Part shown: one piece after another, positions 1 through 8,379 of the stretch
Layout of the letters: the number at the start of each line of letters is the position of its first letter
Numbering within the stretch: the stretch's first letter is position 1
Assembly (NCBI GenBank): GCA_913058145.1
Contig: CAJXQM010000031.1
Location: forward strand, 1 to 32,719
Origin: an uncultured Colwellia sp.
GTDB lineage: Bacteria > Pseudomonadota > Gammaproteobacteria > Enterobacterales > Alteromonadaceae
DNA length: 32,719 nt
Reading direction: 5' to 3'
Notes under the pieces: generated by a model
Told to the model about the DNA's origin: nothing
Databases searched by the model: none
What the model saw: the letters and a program-made list of their open reading frames with translations, nothing else
Made by a program: the position numbers and the translations under genes

Positions 1-52
1 CAGCGGTCTCCAAAACCGATGGTTGGGAGTTCGAGTCTCTCCACCCCTGCCA
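1..52 (+). tRNA. tRNA-Trp (CCA anticodon), 3' part only
   Basis: The window opens inside a tRNA. The anticodon loop CTCCAAA (8-14) carries CCA at 10-12, flanked by the stem CGGT/ACCG. The T-arm is GGGAG-TTCGAGT-CTCTC (25-41), the 3' acceptor strand is 42-48, and G49 is followed by an encoded CCA (50-52). The sequence matches the bacterial tRNA-Trp pattern closely. The D-arm and 5' acceptor strand lie outside the window. The outermost anticodon-stem pair (3/19) reads G-A, a mismatch. Confidence 0.93.
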
Positions 53-127
53 TTTTCTCTTCTATTGTTTCTAATTACTTTTTTTCAAGCGCTGTTCAAT
101 AATAGCCAAGTCTGTCATTATTACACC

Positions 128-529
128 ATGAGCATTAATCAAAGACAATATCAGCAATTATCTGAAATGGGCATTAGCTTGTGGCAGCATAGGCCTATCG
201 CTTTTCAGAATGCTTCATCTACTCAAGATAATTTAGAGCACAACATCAGTTACCTAACACAAGATGTTAAAAGTTTAGCCGCGCTAACTAAACTAACCTT
301 TTTTACTGATTTATTGCTCACGCTTGAACTTTCTATTGGTGAAGTTACCGCTCAAAAAAACCACCTTGATTTAGGTTTATTCAATTGGTTTTTCTATGCT
401 GATGAAAACAAAACATCCTCGATTCATTGTGCTGACAATAAATTAATGAGTCCAAGTGTTGACGTTATCTGCAAGTCTCCTGCCTTAAAAAAACAATTAT
501 GGCAAACAATATCAACTCACCTATTATAG
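128..529 (+). CDS. holD: DNA polymerase III psi subunit (HolD)
   Basis: Psi binds chi (HolC) and links it to the tau/gamma clamp loader, connecting the replisome to SSB on lagging-strand DNA. The protein is about 133 residues, normal for the family. The N-terminal QLSEMGISLWQHR resembles the family's QLGITQW segment. The C-terminal SPALKKQLWQTI resembles the end of E. coli HolD (NPTARAALWQQI). The middle is poorly conserved, which is typical of HolD. The frame stays open back to position 23, but that would translate the tRNA 3' end, so I chose the ATG at 128. Its ribosome-binding site is weak. The order holD-rimI, with rimI 22 bp downstream, is the usual gammaproteobacterial pair and is the strongest support for the call. 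Confidence 0.85.
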   Translation: MSINQRQYQQLSEMGISLWQHRPIAFQNASSTQDNLEHNISYLTQDVKSLAALTKLTFFTDLLLTLELSIGEVTAQKNHLDLGLFNWFFYADENKTSSIHCADNKLMSPSVDVICKSPALKKQLWQTISTHLL

Positions 530-551
530 ACAGCAACATTGATGTAAAAAT

Positions 552-1019
552 ATGAATGACTCTTTAACATTTACGCCTATTATCCTTCCCGATATAACTC
601 CTTTAATGCAGATAGAAGACAAATGTCATTCCCATCCTTGGAGTGAAAAAACCTTTCGTAGTTGTATTGGTGGTCGCTATTTTGGGGAGAAACTCAGTGA
701 AACCTTAAGGGAATCAAATAACATTGTTGGCTTTTATATTGGTGAGCAAGTTATTGACGAAGCAACGCTAATGGATATTTGTGTTAGCCCAAATAACCAA
801 GGTAAAGGCTTGGGTAAAAAACTATTAACAAAGTTCATTAATCAAGCGAAAGCAAAAGGGGCGGTTAAAATATGGTTAGAAGTGCGCGCTAAAAATATTC
901 CTGCACAAATGCTGTATATGAATGTAGGATTTATTGAAACAGGTCGCCGTACTGGTTATTACCCAAGTGCTCGCGGTTTTGGTTACGAAGACGCTATTGT
1001 AATGTGCTTATCTTGTTAA
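552..1019 (+). CDS. rimI: Ribosomal protein S18-alanine N-acetyltransferase (RimI)
   Basis: RimI is a GNAT-family enzyme that acetylates the N-terminal alanine of ribosomal protein S18 using acetyl-CoA. At 155 residues it is close to the usual 148. The N-terminal HPWSEKTF segment is a RimI signature. The acetyl-CoA pyrophosphate-binding loop is NNQGKGLGKKLL (Q-x-x-G-x-G). The segment WLEVRAKN holds the Glu that aligns with the proposed catalytic Glu of E. coli RimI, and the Tyr of MLYMNVGF is the likely general acid. The C-terminal YYPSARGFGYEDAIVM matches the family. It lies 22 bp after holD and is probably co-transcribed with it. The yjjG gene found between rimI and prfC in E. coli is absent here. 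Confidence 0.93.
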   Translation: MNDSLTFTPIILPDITPLMQIEDKCHSHPWSEKTFRSCIGGRYFGEKLSETLRESNNIVGFYIGEQVIDEATLMDICVSPNNQGKGLGKKLLTKFINQAKAKGAVKIWLEVRAKNIPAQMLYMNVGFIETGRRTGYYPSARGFGYEDAIVMCLSC

Positions 1020-1143
1020 TATTGTTTTAATCATTCTATCTACTTTCTTATCGATGGCCATCACTTCAGCTATTGTACTTTACCTTTATTAAAAATTTTC
1101 CGTCTTAAAGAAGAAAAAGTCACTAATCTGGCTTTTTAATTTG

Positions 1144-1152
1144 TGATATAAT
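1144..1152 (+). promoter_or_regulatory. Candidate extended -10 promoter for prfC
   Basis: TGATATAAT gives a perfect TATAAT (1147-1152) preceded by the TG of an extended -10. No good -35 is present at the expected spacing. It lies about 150 bp before prfC, inside the 285-bp gap after rimI, so it would start a long leader. Assigned by pattern only. Confidence 0.45.
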
Positions 1153-1304
1153 CCGCACATTTATTTTGAGCATTAAATTGAACACTCAATGAGCATTAAA
1201 TTTTTCGCCCAGACCCAATTAAGTACGGCCATTAAACACTGCCATTAAACTTTAATACAGCATGTTAAGTGCACTAGTATGTGAAACTAAGAGATTTTAA
1301 AATA

Positions 1305-2888
1305 ATGACCACCCCACAAATTGCAGCAGTAGATATCAGACGCACTTTTGCTATCATTTCTCACCCCGATGCGGGTAAAACTACTATTACCGAAAAAGTA
1401 TTATTGTTTGGTCAAGCCTTACAAAGAGCGGGTACGGTGAAAGGTAAAAAATCAGGCCAACATGCGAAGTCTGACTGGATGGAAATGGAAAAAGAGCGTG
1501 GTATATCTATCACCACCTCTGTTATGCAATTTCCTTACAATGATTGCTTAGTAAACCTATTAGATACTCCCGGCCATGAAGATTTCTCAGAAGATACTTA
1601 TCGAACACTAACCGCAGTAGATTCTTGCTTGATGGTTATCGATGTAGCCAAAGGTGTTGAAGCCCGTACCGTTAAATTAATGGAAGTCACCCGTTTGCGT
1701 GATACACCTATAATCACTTTTATGAATAAAATGGATCGTGATGTTAGAGATCCTATTGAAGTGATGGATGAAGTTGAAACCGTATTAAATATCAAGTGTG
1801 CACCTATTACTTGGCCAATAGGAATGGGTAAAGAATTTAAAGGGGTTTATAACCTACTTACTGATGAGATATTTTTATATCAATCAGGTTTAGGGCATAT
1901 GATTCAAGAAAGACGCGTTATTAAAGGGCTTGATAATCCAGCCCTTGATGAAGCGATAGGCCCATTCGCCGAAGATTTTCGTGACGAAATGGAGCTAGTG
2001 CTCGGTGCCTCGCATGACTTTGATTTAACCGCATTTTTAAAAGGTGAATTAACTCCGGTATTTTTTGGTACAGCATTAGGTAACTTTGGTGTTGATCATA
2101 TGCTTAATGGCTTAACTAAATGGGCACCTAAACCTTTACCGCGTATTACTGACACAAGAGAAGTAACCGCTGAAGAAGAAAAGTTTTCCGGCTTTGTTTT
2201 TAAAATTCAAGCGAACATGGATCCTAAACATCGTGACCGCATCGCTTTTATGCGCATTTGCTCAGGCAAGTATGCAAAAGGCATGAAAATGAAACAAGTT
2301 CGCTTAGGTAAAGATGTGAAAATTGCCGATGCCGTAACTTTTATGGCCGGTGATAGAGCGCAAGTTGAAGAAGCCTATGCGGGTGATATTATTGGTTTAC
2401 ATAATCATGGCAGCATTCAAATTGGCGACACGTTTACCGCAGGCGAAATGATGAAGTTCAGTGGTATTCCTAACTTTGCTCCTGAAATGTTTAGACGTAT
2501 TCGTCTTCGTGATCCACTAAAAGCGAAACAATTACAAAAAGGTTTGATCCAGCTATCTGAAGAAGGTGCTGTACAAGTATTTAGACCCTTTATTAATAAT
2601 GACATGATTGTTGGCGCGGTCGGTGTATTGCAATTTGAAGTGGTAGTGCAACGATTAAAAACAGAATACAAGGTGGATGCCATCTATGAGCCTATCAGCG
2701 TAGCAACGGCTCGTTGGTGTAGTTGTGATGATGAACGCACGTTAGAGAAATTTAAAAAGAAAGCTGGTGATTACTTGGCATTAGATGGCGGTAATAATTT
2801 AACGTATATTGCCCCAACGATGGTGAATCTATCGCTAGCACAAGAGCGAAACCCAGATATTTCATTTCATGCAACCCGAGAACACTAG
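1305..2888 (+). CDS. prfC: Peptide chain release factor 3 (RF3)
   Basis: RF3 is the translational GTPase that removes RF1/RF2 from the ribosome after peptide release. The protein is about 527 residues (E. coli 529). The G1 P-loop is in [13 protein letters not shown]. The switch I region includes [14 protein letters not shown]3 is DTPGHEDF and G4 is NKMDR. The C-terminal third, with [12 protein letters not shown] and VGVLQFEVV, is highly conserved, and the protein ends in TREH as in E. coli. The ORF could begin at a GTG at 1281. I chose ATG 1305 because [18 protein letters not shown] lines up with known RF3 N-termini and an AAGAG sits upstream. A repeat element lies in the gap before argS. Confidence 0.97.
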   Translation: MTTPQIAAVDIRRTFAIISHPDAGKTTITEKVLLFGQALQRAGTVKGKKSGQHAKSDWMEMEKERGISITTSVMQFPYNDCLVNLLDTPGHEDFSEDTYRTLTAVDSCLMVIDVAKGVEARTVKLMEVTRLRDTPIITFMNKMDRDVRDPIEVMDEVETVLNIKCAPITWPIGMGKEFKGVYNLLTDEIFLYQSGLGHMIQERRVIKGLDNPALDEAIGPFAEDFRDEMELVLGASHDFDLTAFLKGELTPVFFGTALGNFGVDHMLNGLTKWAPKPLPRITDTREVTAEEEKFSGFVFKIQANMDPKHRDRIAFMRICSGKYAKGMKMKQVRLGKDVKIADAVTFMAGDRAQVEEAYAGDIIGLHNHGSIQIGDTFTAGEMMKFSGIPNFAPEMFRRIRLRDPLKAKQLQKGLIQLSEEGAVQVFRPFINNDMIVGAVGVLQFEVVVQRLKTEYKVDAIYEPISVATARWCSCDDERTLEKFKKKAGDYLALDGGNNLTYIAPTMVNLSLAQERNPDISFHATREH

Positions 2889-2910
2889 TTTGGTGTTGTA
2901 TATAGCTTTC

Positions 2911-2990
2911 TAGCGGCGTTGATTATTCGATTTTTATGAGTCATTTAGTGTACTAAACTCCTCAAAAAAAATCGAACAAGCGCCTCGCTA
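2911..2990. repeat. 80-bp imperfect palindromic element between prfC and argS
   Basis: Two 39-bp arms (2911-2949 and 2952-2990) flank a central GT. The left arm begins TAGCGGCGTTG and the right arm, read in reverse complement, begins TAGCGAGGCGCTTG. Both then contain TTCGATTTTT and end in TTTAGT. The transcript would fold into one long hairpin. It starts 22 bp after the prfC stop and could act as a terminator or mRNA stabiliser. Its ends resemble those of the element next to eno, so it probably belongs to a dispersed repeat family. Confidence 0.75.
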
Positions 2991-3110
2991 TAAAAACTAT
3001 CTACTTAACCAAACATGATCAGATATAGATTGTTTTTGATGATTGCTTTAATAAACATCAGAAATACAAATAACAATTTAACTAACTGTGAGTTACCCAA
3101 TTTTCGCAGT

Positions 3111-3180
3111 TAGTTGGTTCAAGAGTAAAAAATGCGCGGAGCTGACGATAGTCTGTGAGCACGATTGATATGACTATTGA
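3111..3180. repeat. Short dispersed repeat upstream of argS
   Basis: This segment contains TTCAAGAG, then GCGCGGAGCTGACGATAGTC, then TGTGAGCACG and CTATTGA. The same ordered blocks occur at 32105-32243 beside eno, where a further 71 bp sit between TAGTC and TGTGAG. With the 80-bp palindrome at 2911-2990 it fills most of the 322-bp gap between prfC and argS. The rest of that gap (2991-3110 and 3181-3210) shows nothing I can name beyond the argS ribosome-binding region. Confidence 0.6.
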
Positions 3181-3210
3181 GCCAAATAGCAAAGAGAATG
3201 AGATAACAAA

Positions 3211-4983
3211 ATGAATATTAAACAAATATTAAGTGAAAAGGTCAGTACAGCGATGGTTGCTGCAGGTTTACCTGTAGGAACTAATCCAGCGGTTAGTTTA
3301 TCAAATCGTCCACAGTTTGGTGATTATCAGGCCAATGGCGTGATGGGTGCGGCTAAAAAACTAAAAACTAATCCACGTGAATTAGCCACTAAAGTAGTCG
3401 AGCACTTAGATTTAGCTGGCATTGCAGGTAAAATTGAACTTGCCGGCCCTGGCTTTATTAATATTCATCTTGATGAAAAATGGCTTGCCGCACAACTTAA
3501 TACCGTTGCCCAGGATGATCATATTGGCGTAGCGCAAAGAAGCTGTGGCTCAAAAGACTCTTCACAAGGCTCTTTACAAGATAGGCAACAAACAGTAGTA
3601 GTTGATTACAGCGCGCCTAACCTTGCCAAAGAAATGCATGTAGGACATTTACGTTCAACCATTATTGGTGATGCCGTAGTACGCGCCTTAGAGTTTCGTG
3701 GTGATAAGGTTATTCGCCAAAATCACATGGGCGACTGGGGTACACAGTTTGGCATGTTAATCGCCCATTTAAGCGATAAATTAGCCAGTAACGAAGTGGC
3801 TGAAACGGCACTCTGCGATTTAGAAAATTTTTACCGTGAAGCAAAAGTTCGCTTTGATAATGAAGAAGGGTTTGCTGACCGCGCTCGCGCTGATGTAGTT
3901 AAATTACAAAGTGGTGATGGAGACTCTGCCAAATTATGGCAGCAGTTTATTGATATTTCTATTGCCCACAGTGAAGAGATTTACGCGAAGTTAAATGTTT
4001 CATTACAACGCTCTGATATTATGGGTGAAAGCGCTTATAACGAGGACTTGTCAATTGTTGTAGATGAGTTAATGGCAAAAGAAATTGCTGTTGAAAGCCA
4101 AGGTGCTAAAGCTGTTTTCATTAATGAAATGGCCAATAAAGATGGTGATGCTCCTGTACTTATCGTACAGAAGTCGGGTGGCGGATTCTTATATGCCACC
4201 ACCGATTTAGCGGCTTGTCGTTATCGCAGTGGTAAATTAGCCGCCGACCGTATCATTATTTTCACTGACGCCCGCCAATCACTTCATTTTAAGCAAGTTG
4301 AAGTGGTTGCTCGTAAGGCCGGTTTATTGCCTGAGTACGTTGGTTATGATCACTGTCCATTTGGTATGATGATGGGAGATGATGGCAAGCCATTTAAAAC
4401 CCGTACGGGTGGTACTATAAAGCTAGCAGAGCTATTAGACGAAGCCATAAGTCGTGCAAGTGATTTAATTAAAGAAAAAAATCCAGATATTGACGCTGTG
4501 ACGTTGGCTGATCTTTCAGAAAAAGTAGGTATAGGCGCAGTTAAATTTGCCGATTTATCAAAAAATCGTACCAGTGATTATATTTTTAACTGGAAAACCA
4601 TGTTGAGCTTTGAAGGCGCTACAGCGCCTTATTTACAGTACGCTTATTCGCGTATTCAAAGTATCTTTGTGAAAGCGGGTGTTACACAAACTCAAGCGAC
4701 TATCGCAATTATTGAACCACAAGAAAAAGCCTTAGCATTAAAACTATTACAACTTGAAGATGTAGTTGATGCAGTAATCAGTGAATGTACACCTAACTTG
4801 TTATGTAACTATCTTTATGAATTAGCCAGCCTTTACATGAGTTTTTACGAAGCCTGTCCTATTCTAAAAGAAGGCATTGAATCAGACGTAAAAGAATCAC
4901 GTTTAGCTTTATGCCAATTAGTAGCACAAACGTTAAAACAAGGCTTAGATATTTTAGGCATTGACGTTATGGATAGAATGTAA
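3211..4983 (+). CDS. argS: Arginyl-tRNA synthetase
   Basis: A class I synthetase that charges tRNA-Arg. The N-terminal Add1 domain is followed by the class I signature HVGH (residues 143-146, in AKEMHVGHLRST). The KMSKS-equivalent loop is GKPFKTRTGG, as usual for ArgRS. The C-terminal anticodon-binding domain ends in DILGIDVMDRM. The protein is 590 residues, about 13 more than E. coli. The excess lies in one place, before the TVVVDYSAPN block, where a Ser/Gln/Asp-rich stretch (SCGSKDSSQGSLQD) replaces a few residues. The DNA there (3558-3581) is an imperfect 12-bp tandem duplication. The insertion is in frame and away from the catalytic motifs, so activity is probably intact. The next gene begins 37 bp downstream. 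Confidence 0.97.
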   Translation: MNIKQILSEKVSTAMVAAGLPVGTNPAVSLSNRPQFGDYQANGVMGAAKKLKTNPRELATKVVEHLDLAGIAGKIELAGPGFINIHLDEKWLAAQLNTVAQDDHIGVAQRSCGSKDSSQGSLQDRQQTVVVDYSAPNLAKEMHVGHLRSTIIGDAVVRALEFRGDKVIRQNHMGDWGTQFGMLIAHLSDKLASNEVAETALCDLENFYREAKVRFDNEEGFADRARADVVKLQSGDGDSAKLWQQFIDISIAHSEEIYAKLNVSLQRSDIMGESAYNEDLSIVVDELMAKEIAVESQGAKAVFINEMANKDGDAPVLIVQKSGGGFLYATTDLAACRYRSGKLAADRIIIFTDARQSLHFKQVEVVARKAGLLPEYVGYDHCPFGMMMGDDGKPFKTRTGGTIKLAELLDEAISRASDLIKEKNPDIDAVTLADLSEKVGIGAVKFADLSKNRTSDYIFNWKTMLSFEGATAPYLQYAYSRIQSIFVKAGVTQTQATIAIIEPQEKALALKLLQLEDVVDAVISECTPNLLCNYLYELASLYMSFYEACPILKEGIESDVKESRLALCQLVAQTLKQGLDILGIDVMDRM

Positions 4984-5020
4984 ACAAGACCAATAAAATG
5001 CATGAAATAAAGGGGCAATG

Positions 5021-5884
5021 ATGCAATTTACCGATAGTCATTGCCACCTTGATTTCACTGAGTTACAAGACAATCGTTCTGAACTACTCAGTCAATGTGC
5101 ACAACGTAATATTAACCGTATTATAGTCCCCTCAGTTAATCCAGAACATTGGCAACGCGTATTATCTTTACCCTCTCAATCGAGCAACAGCACAGTTAAA
5201 ATATCATGTTGTTTAGGTATACACCCGTGGTTTCTTATTCTTCAAGACAACTCACTTAACAAAAAGTCAGCTAACAATATTGATCTAGCGTTTAATGAGC
5301 AACAGCTCAAACAGGCAGTTATAAAACATAAGAATTCCAATAACAACATAGTTGCTATTGGCGAGTGTGGTATTGATGTATTTAAAGCAAAAAAACACAC
5401 AGAAAATGAACAAGCATTAAATAGTAATTTGAATTTGCAACAAGCATTCTTTGAAATGCAATTACACATAGCTAAAAAAAATAATCTACCTGTTATTATA
5501 CATCATTGCCAATCTCACCAATTAATTGTACCTCTATTAAAAAAGGTTCGGCTAAGCAGAGCGGGCGTTATTCATGCTTTTTCAGGTAGTTATCAACAAG
5601 CTAAAGCTTATGTAGATTTAGGTTTTAAACTGGGTGTTGGCGGCACTATCACCTACGAGAGATCACAGAAAACCATTAATACAGTTAAGCGTTTGCCTTT
5701 GTCTAGTTTATTATTAGAAACCGACGCCCCTGCCATGCCTCCTTTTGGTCAACAGGGGTTGGTCAATACACCATTGAACCTAATCACCGTTTTTAAAGCC
5801 TTATGTACCATCAGAGATGAACCAGAAACAATAATAGCCAACCAAATAGAAAGTAATGTTGAACAATTATTTTTTAGTCGTTAA
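5021..5884 (+). CDS. TatD-family metal-dependent hydrolase (YjjV-like)
   Basis: A TIM-barrel metal-dependent hydrolase of the TatD family; characterised members are DNases. About 287 residues. Metal ligands are visible in DSHCHLDF (His7, His9), VAIGECGID (bridging Glu), IIHHCQSH, VIHAFSGS and LLLETDAPAMPP (last-strand Asp). The GVGGTITYERSQKT segment resembles E. coli YjjV more than TatD or YcfH. Two ATGs are adjacent at 5018 and 5021; the AAAGGGG at 5009-5015 is better spaced for the second. Residues 75-100 form a linker longer than in E. coli YjjV. The 3' end overlaps the convergent smp gene by 18 bp. The exact substrate cannot be read from sequence. Confidence 0.9.
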   Translation: MQFTDSHCHLDFTELQDNRSELLSQCAQRNINRIIVPSVNPEHWQRVLSLPSQSSNSTVKISCCLGIHPWFLILQDNSLNKKSANNIDLAFNEQQLKQAVIKHKNSNNNIVAIGECGIDVFKAKKHTENEQALNSNLNLQQAFFEMQLHIAKKNNLPVIIHHCQSHQLIVPLLKKVRLSRAGVIHAFSGSYQQAKAYVDLGFKLGVGGTITYERSQKTINTVKRLPLSSLLLETDAPAMPPFGQQGLVNTPLNLITVFKALCTIRDEPETIIANQIESNVEQLFFSR

Positions 5885-6538
5885 TTTAGTATTTACATCA
5901 GGCATTCTAAAACCTTGACGGCTAAAGCGGTTTAACCCACGCGTTAATAAAAACCCGACTAAACCAGCAATAATAAGCAAAAGCCGAGACAAGGTTTGCG
6001 TATTATAATTGTCTTTAGCTAAGGTCGCGGTCAAGTATGACTTTTCAATAGTCAATCGTAAATACCCAATTAATTGTTCTGTACGGATCTCACTCACAAA
6101 AGGGCTATATTTACTGCTTTTATTAAGCGTTTTTAAGCGTTCATCAATACCATAAAGTGATTTTATAGAGGCACTAGCTTCACCATCTGATGTTGATTTT
6201 AATAGCAGTAAACCCGTTTTATCGTATAAATGTACTTGTTTGATAAAATCAGCCTCTCCAAGGTGATTTAAATAAGATTGCAATTGAGCATCTCGTGATT
6301 TTTTGCTTTGTGATATTTCTTTTTCAACAAGTAATACCGATACACCTGCGATAGCTTGCTGCAAAAATTTGTCAGCTGTCTGCTTAAAGTGCAGGGATAG
6401 CACCTGTTCACTTTTTTCAGCTGTCGACAACCACAGCGTCATCAAAAGCACAATAAGTAAAATAGCACTAAGTAATTGCAGAATTTTATTATAAATTGGC
6501 GATAATTTAGGGTATAAAGGCTGTTCTGATTTTTTCAT
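5867..6538 (-). CDS. Smp/AhpA (YtjB) family membrane protein
   Basis: A member of the Smp/AhpA (YtjB) family, which lies divergent from serB in many gammaproteobacteria, as it does here. The 223-residue product has an N-terminal membrane segment (about residues 19-38, rich in Leu/Ile). A periplasmic domain follows, with the family-like stretch FIKQVHLYDKTGLLLLKSTS. A second membrane helix (about 185-205, LLLIIAGLVGFLL) is followed by a short basic tail. Family function is poorly defined. The start at 6538 gives MKKSEQPLYPK. A longer frame to 6583 would add 15 residues and run toward the serB control region. Its last 18 bp overlap the yjjV-like gene on the other strand. Confidence 0.8.
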   Translation of the reverse strand: MKKSEQPLYPKLSPIYNKILQLLSAILLIVLLMTLWLSTAEKSEQVLSLHFKQTADKFLQQAIAGVSVLLVEKEISQSKKSRDAQLQSYLNHLGEADFIKQVHLYDKTGLLLLKSTSDGEASASIKSLYGIDERLKTLNKSSKYSPFVSEIRTEQLIGYLRLTIEKSYLTATLAKDNYNTQTLSRLLLIIAGLVGFLLTRGLNRFSRQGFRMPDVNTKLTTKK

Positions 6539-6605
6539 AATAAACTTGCTGTGCCTCTTTAACAAAATAGCATGAGCATACATTCACTTATAATAGAGAG
6601 TTAAC

Positions 6606-7637
6606 GTGTCTTTTTCTACTAATGTGCCTTTTTCTACCAAAATATTACCCTTATCACTGAAATCTTATTTCAATCAACATCAAATGTCAGATTTTTTACC
6701 TGTTTATTTGGTTTTAAGTGATAACGCTTTAACACTAAATGAAAAACAATCTGACAAAGTGACTGTTGATTCACCCAATCAAGAGCTAGTCGTTTTCTCT
6801 GATTTATCGATGACAAACTTATTAGCGTTACAAAACACCAGCCATATTAGTATTAATGCCTTAACGACTATTAATACACGAAACCAACAAACTAGCTATC
6901 GCTTTAGTATAACGTGCACTGATTTTATTAAAGCACGCAAATCTATCGCTGACTTTGCCTTAGCACAAGGCATTGAAGCCGCATTAATTCAAGATGCTCC
7001 AACACTTACTGAGCCCGGTTTATTAGTCATGGATATGGACTCAACCACCATAGAAATTGAATGCATTGATGAAATAGCTAAAATAGCCGGTGTGGGCGAG
7101 CAAGTAGCTGCCGTTACGGAACTTGCCATGTTAGGAGAATTAGACTTCGCCCAAAGCTTACACCAACGAGTTGCGACACTAGCCAATGCGCCAGAGCAAA
7201 TACTAGCAGACGTTGCTAAAAACATTCCCTTAATGGCTGGATTAGAAAACTTAATTAGCGAGCTGAAAAAGCATAACTGGCGTATTGCTGTGGCGTCAGG
7301 CGGTTTTACTTATTTTGCTGATCATTTAAAAGAGTTGTTAGCACTTGATGCCACATTTGCTAATACATTAGACATTGTTGATGGTAGATTAACCGGTAAA
7401 GTACTAGGCTCAGTGGTGGATGCGCAAGTGAAAGCTGACTCATTAATACTACTAGCAGAACAATATCAAATACCGGCAAGTCAAACCGTGGCCATGGGTG
7501 ATGGTGCCAACGATCTTATTATGATGGCAGCAGCAGGATTTGGCGTTGCTTTTCATGCCAAGCCTATCGTCTTAGCTCAAGCGGACAGTAGTATCAATAA
7601 ACAAGGTTTAGATTGTCTTCTGCATTGGTTAGCCTAA
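6606..7637 (+). CDS. serB: Phosphoserine phosphatase
   Basis: Catalyses the last step of serine synthesis, phosphoserine to serine, as a HAD-superfamily phosphatase. The C-terminal 200 residues are strongly conserved. HAD motif I is DMDST with nucleophile Asp143 and Asp145, followed by IEIECIDEIA. Motif II Ser is in IAVASGGFTYFAD, and motif III/IV is VAMGDGANDLIMM. The N-terminal half is the variable region seen in proteobacterial SerB. The start is a GTG, with AGAGAG (6595-6600) five bases upstream. At 343 residues it is slightly longer than E. coli SerB (322). It is divergent from smp with 67 bp between the starts. In E. coli radA follows directly; here two - strand genes lie between them. 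Confidence 0.96.
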   Translation: MSFSTNVPFSTKILPLSLKSYFNQHQMSDFLPVYLVLSDNALTLNEKQSDKVTVDSPNQELVVFSDLSMTNLLALQNTSHISINALTTINTRNQQTSYRFSITCTDFIKARKSIADFALAQGIEAALIQDAPTLTEPGLLVMDMDSTTIEIECIDEIAKIAGVGEQVAAVTELAMLGELDFAQSLHQRVATLANAPEQILADVAKNIPLMAGLENLISELKKHNWRIAVASGGFTYFADHLKELLALDATFANTLDIVDGRLTGKVLGSVVDAQVKADSLILLAEQYQIPASQTVAMGDGANDLIMMAAAGFGVAFHAKPIVLAQADSSINKQGLDCLLHWLA

Positions 7638-8000
7638 TAGGGATCTAAGACTCTACGTTGACAGGCTGACAATGTGTTGCTGATAGGTGATTTTTTATGT
7701 ATTGGCTCTTATAACCGTAATAATTCAAAATATTTGAGTCAGAGCGCTTGAGACATATGATACATAGTTGAAAATACTTATGAGTCGTGACAATTTAACG
7801 ATATGAGTTTTCTTATTGGGTTGTATAAGTGAAAGAGTAATGATGTAGGTGGACTATCTGACTAGCTATAATGGCATGAGATTTTCAATGATAAGCGTAA
7901 TAAAATTTTACAAATATAGGTTATTTCCACATAGAAATATTAATATTTAGTTATGTAATGAAAGATGATGTATATATTGGTTTTTGACTGGATAAAGTAT
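7638..8000. other. Intergenic stretch with no recognised feature
   Basis: This AT-rich gap separates serB from the cold-shock gene's terminator. I see no ORF with a credible start site, no tRNA and no clear hairpin. A TATAAT occurs near 7870, but nothing codes downstream of it on that strand. Confidence 0.5.
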
Positions 8001-8035
8001 AAGTAAGCGAATGCGCGTAGCGCATCTGCTTACTT
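8001..8035 (-). terminator. Hairpin downstream of the cold-shock gene
   Basis: AAGTAAGC (8001-8008) pairs with GCTTACTT (8028-8035), and the inner ATGCGC pairs with GCGCAT across a GTA loop. The two parts of the stem are separated by two unpaired bases on each side. It lies 22 bp after the cold-shock stop codon. The following - strand sequence is AT-rich but lacks a pure T-tract. Confidence 0.7.
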
Positions 8036-8057
8036 GTTCATGTACAAGAGCTAATGC

Positions 8058-8264
8058 TTAAACAGCAACAACTTTATTTGCACATGGACCTTTTTGGCCT
8101 TGACCTACTTCAAATTCAACCGCTTGACCATCAGCCAATGTAGCGTAATCTCCGCCTGATTGAATTTCTGAATGATGAACGAACAAATCTTTACTTCCGT
8201 CTTCTGGAGTAATAAATCCGAAACCTTTATCTGCATTAAACCACTTAACTATACCTTTACTCAT
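8058..8264 (-). CDS. CspA-family cold-shock protein
   Basis: A 68-residue single cold-shock domain, the full length for CspA/CspE-type RNA chaperones, which melt RNA secondary structure. RNP1 is KGFGFI and RNP2 is LFVHHSEI, both intact. The protein starts [14 protein letters not shown] and ends CANKVVAV. It resembles CspE/CspC/CspD-like proteins as much as CspA, so I give no symbol. An AAAGAGAA ribosome-binding site precedes the ATG. The upstream leader can form an inverted-repeat stem (8302-8335), which fits the structured 5' leaders known for csp genes. A hairpin follows the stop. Confidence 0.95.
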   Translation of the reverse strand: MSKGIVKWFNADKGFGFITPEDGSKDLFVHHSEIQSGGDYATLADGQAVEFEVGQGQKGPCANKVVAV

Positions 8265-8301
8265 AACGTTCTCTTTATCTCTATCTTTGGTGAAAAATAT
8301 A

Positions 8302-8335
8302 ATTCTGACTTGCTATCACCATTACAAATCAGAAT
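8302..8335 (-). promoter_or_regulatory. Inverted repeat in the cold-shock gene leader
   Basis: ATTCTGACTTG (8302-8312) pairs with CAAATCAGAAT (8325-8335) with one mismatch and a 12-nt loop. It ends 38 bp upstream of the csp start codon on the - strand. If transcribed it would form a leader hairpin; it could equally be a protein-binding site. Structure seen, role inferred. Confidence 0.4.
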
Positions 8336-8349
8336 GTAAATTTAATTAA

Positions 8350-8364
8350 AACGCTTTAAGCGTT
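8350..8364 (-). terminator. Short hairpin after the 107-residue gene
   Basis: AACGCTT and AAGCGTT flank a single T, and AT-rich sequence follows on the - strand. It lies 15 bp past the stop of the hypothetical gene. It is a weak terminator candidate separating that gene from the cold-shock gene. Confidence 0.35.
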
Positions 8365-8379
8365 AAATTGTATTGTTGA

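Noticed and set aside
23..127. N-terminal extension of holD reading through the tRNA-Trp 3' end
   Set aside because: It would translate tRNA sequence, and the extra residues do not resemble HolD. The ATG at 128 fits the family length.
1281..1304. Upstream GTG start for prfC
   Set aside because: The eight extra residues are not part of the family, and ATG 1305 aligns with known RF3 starts.
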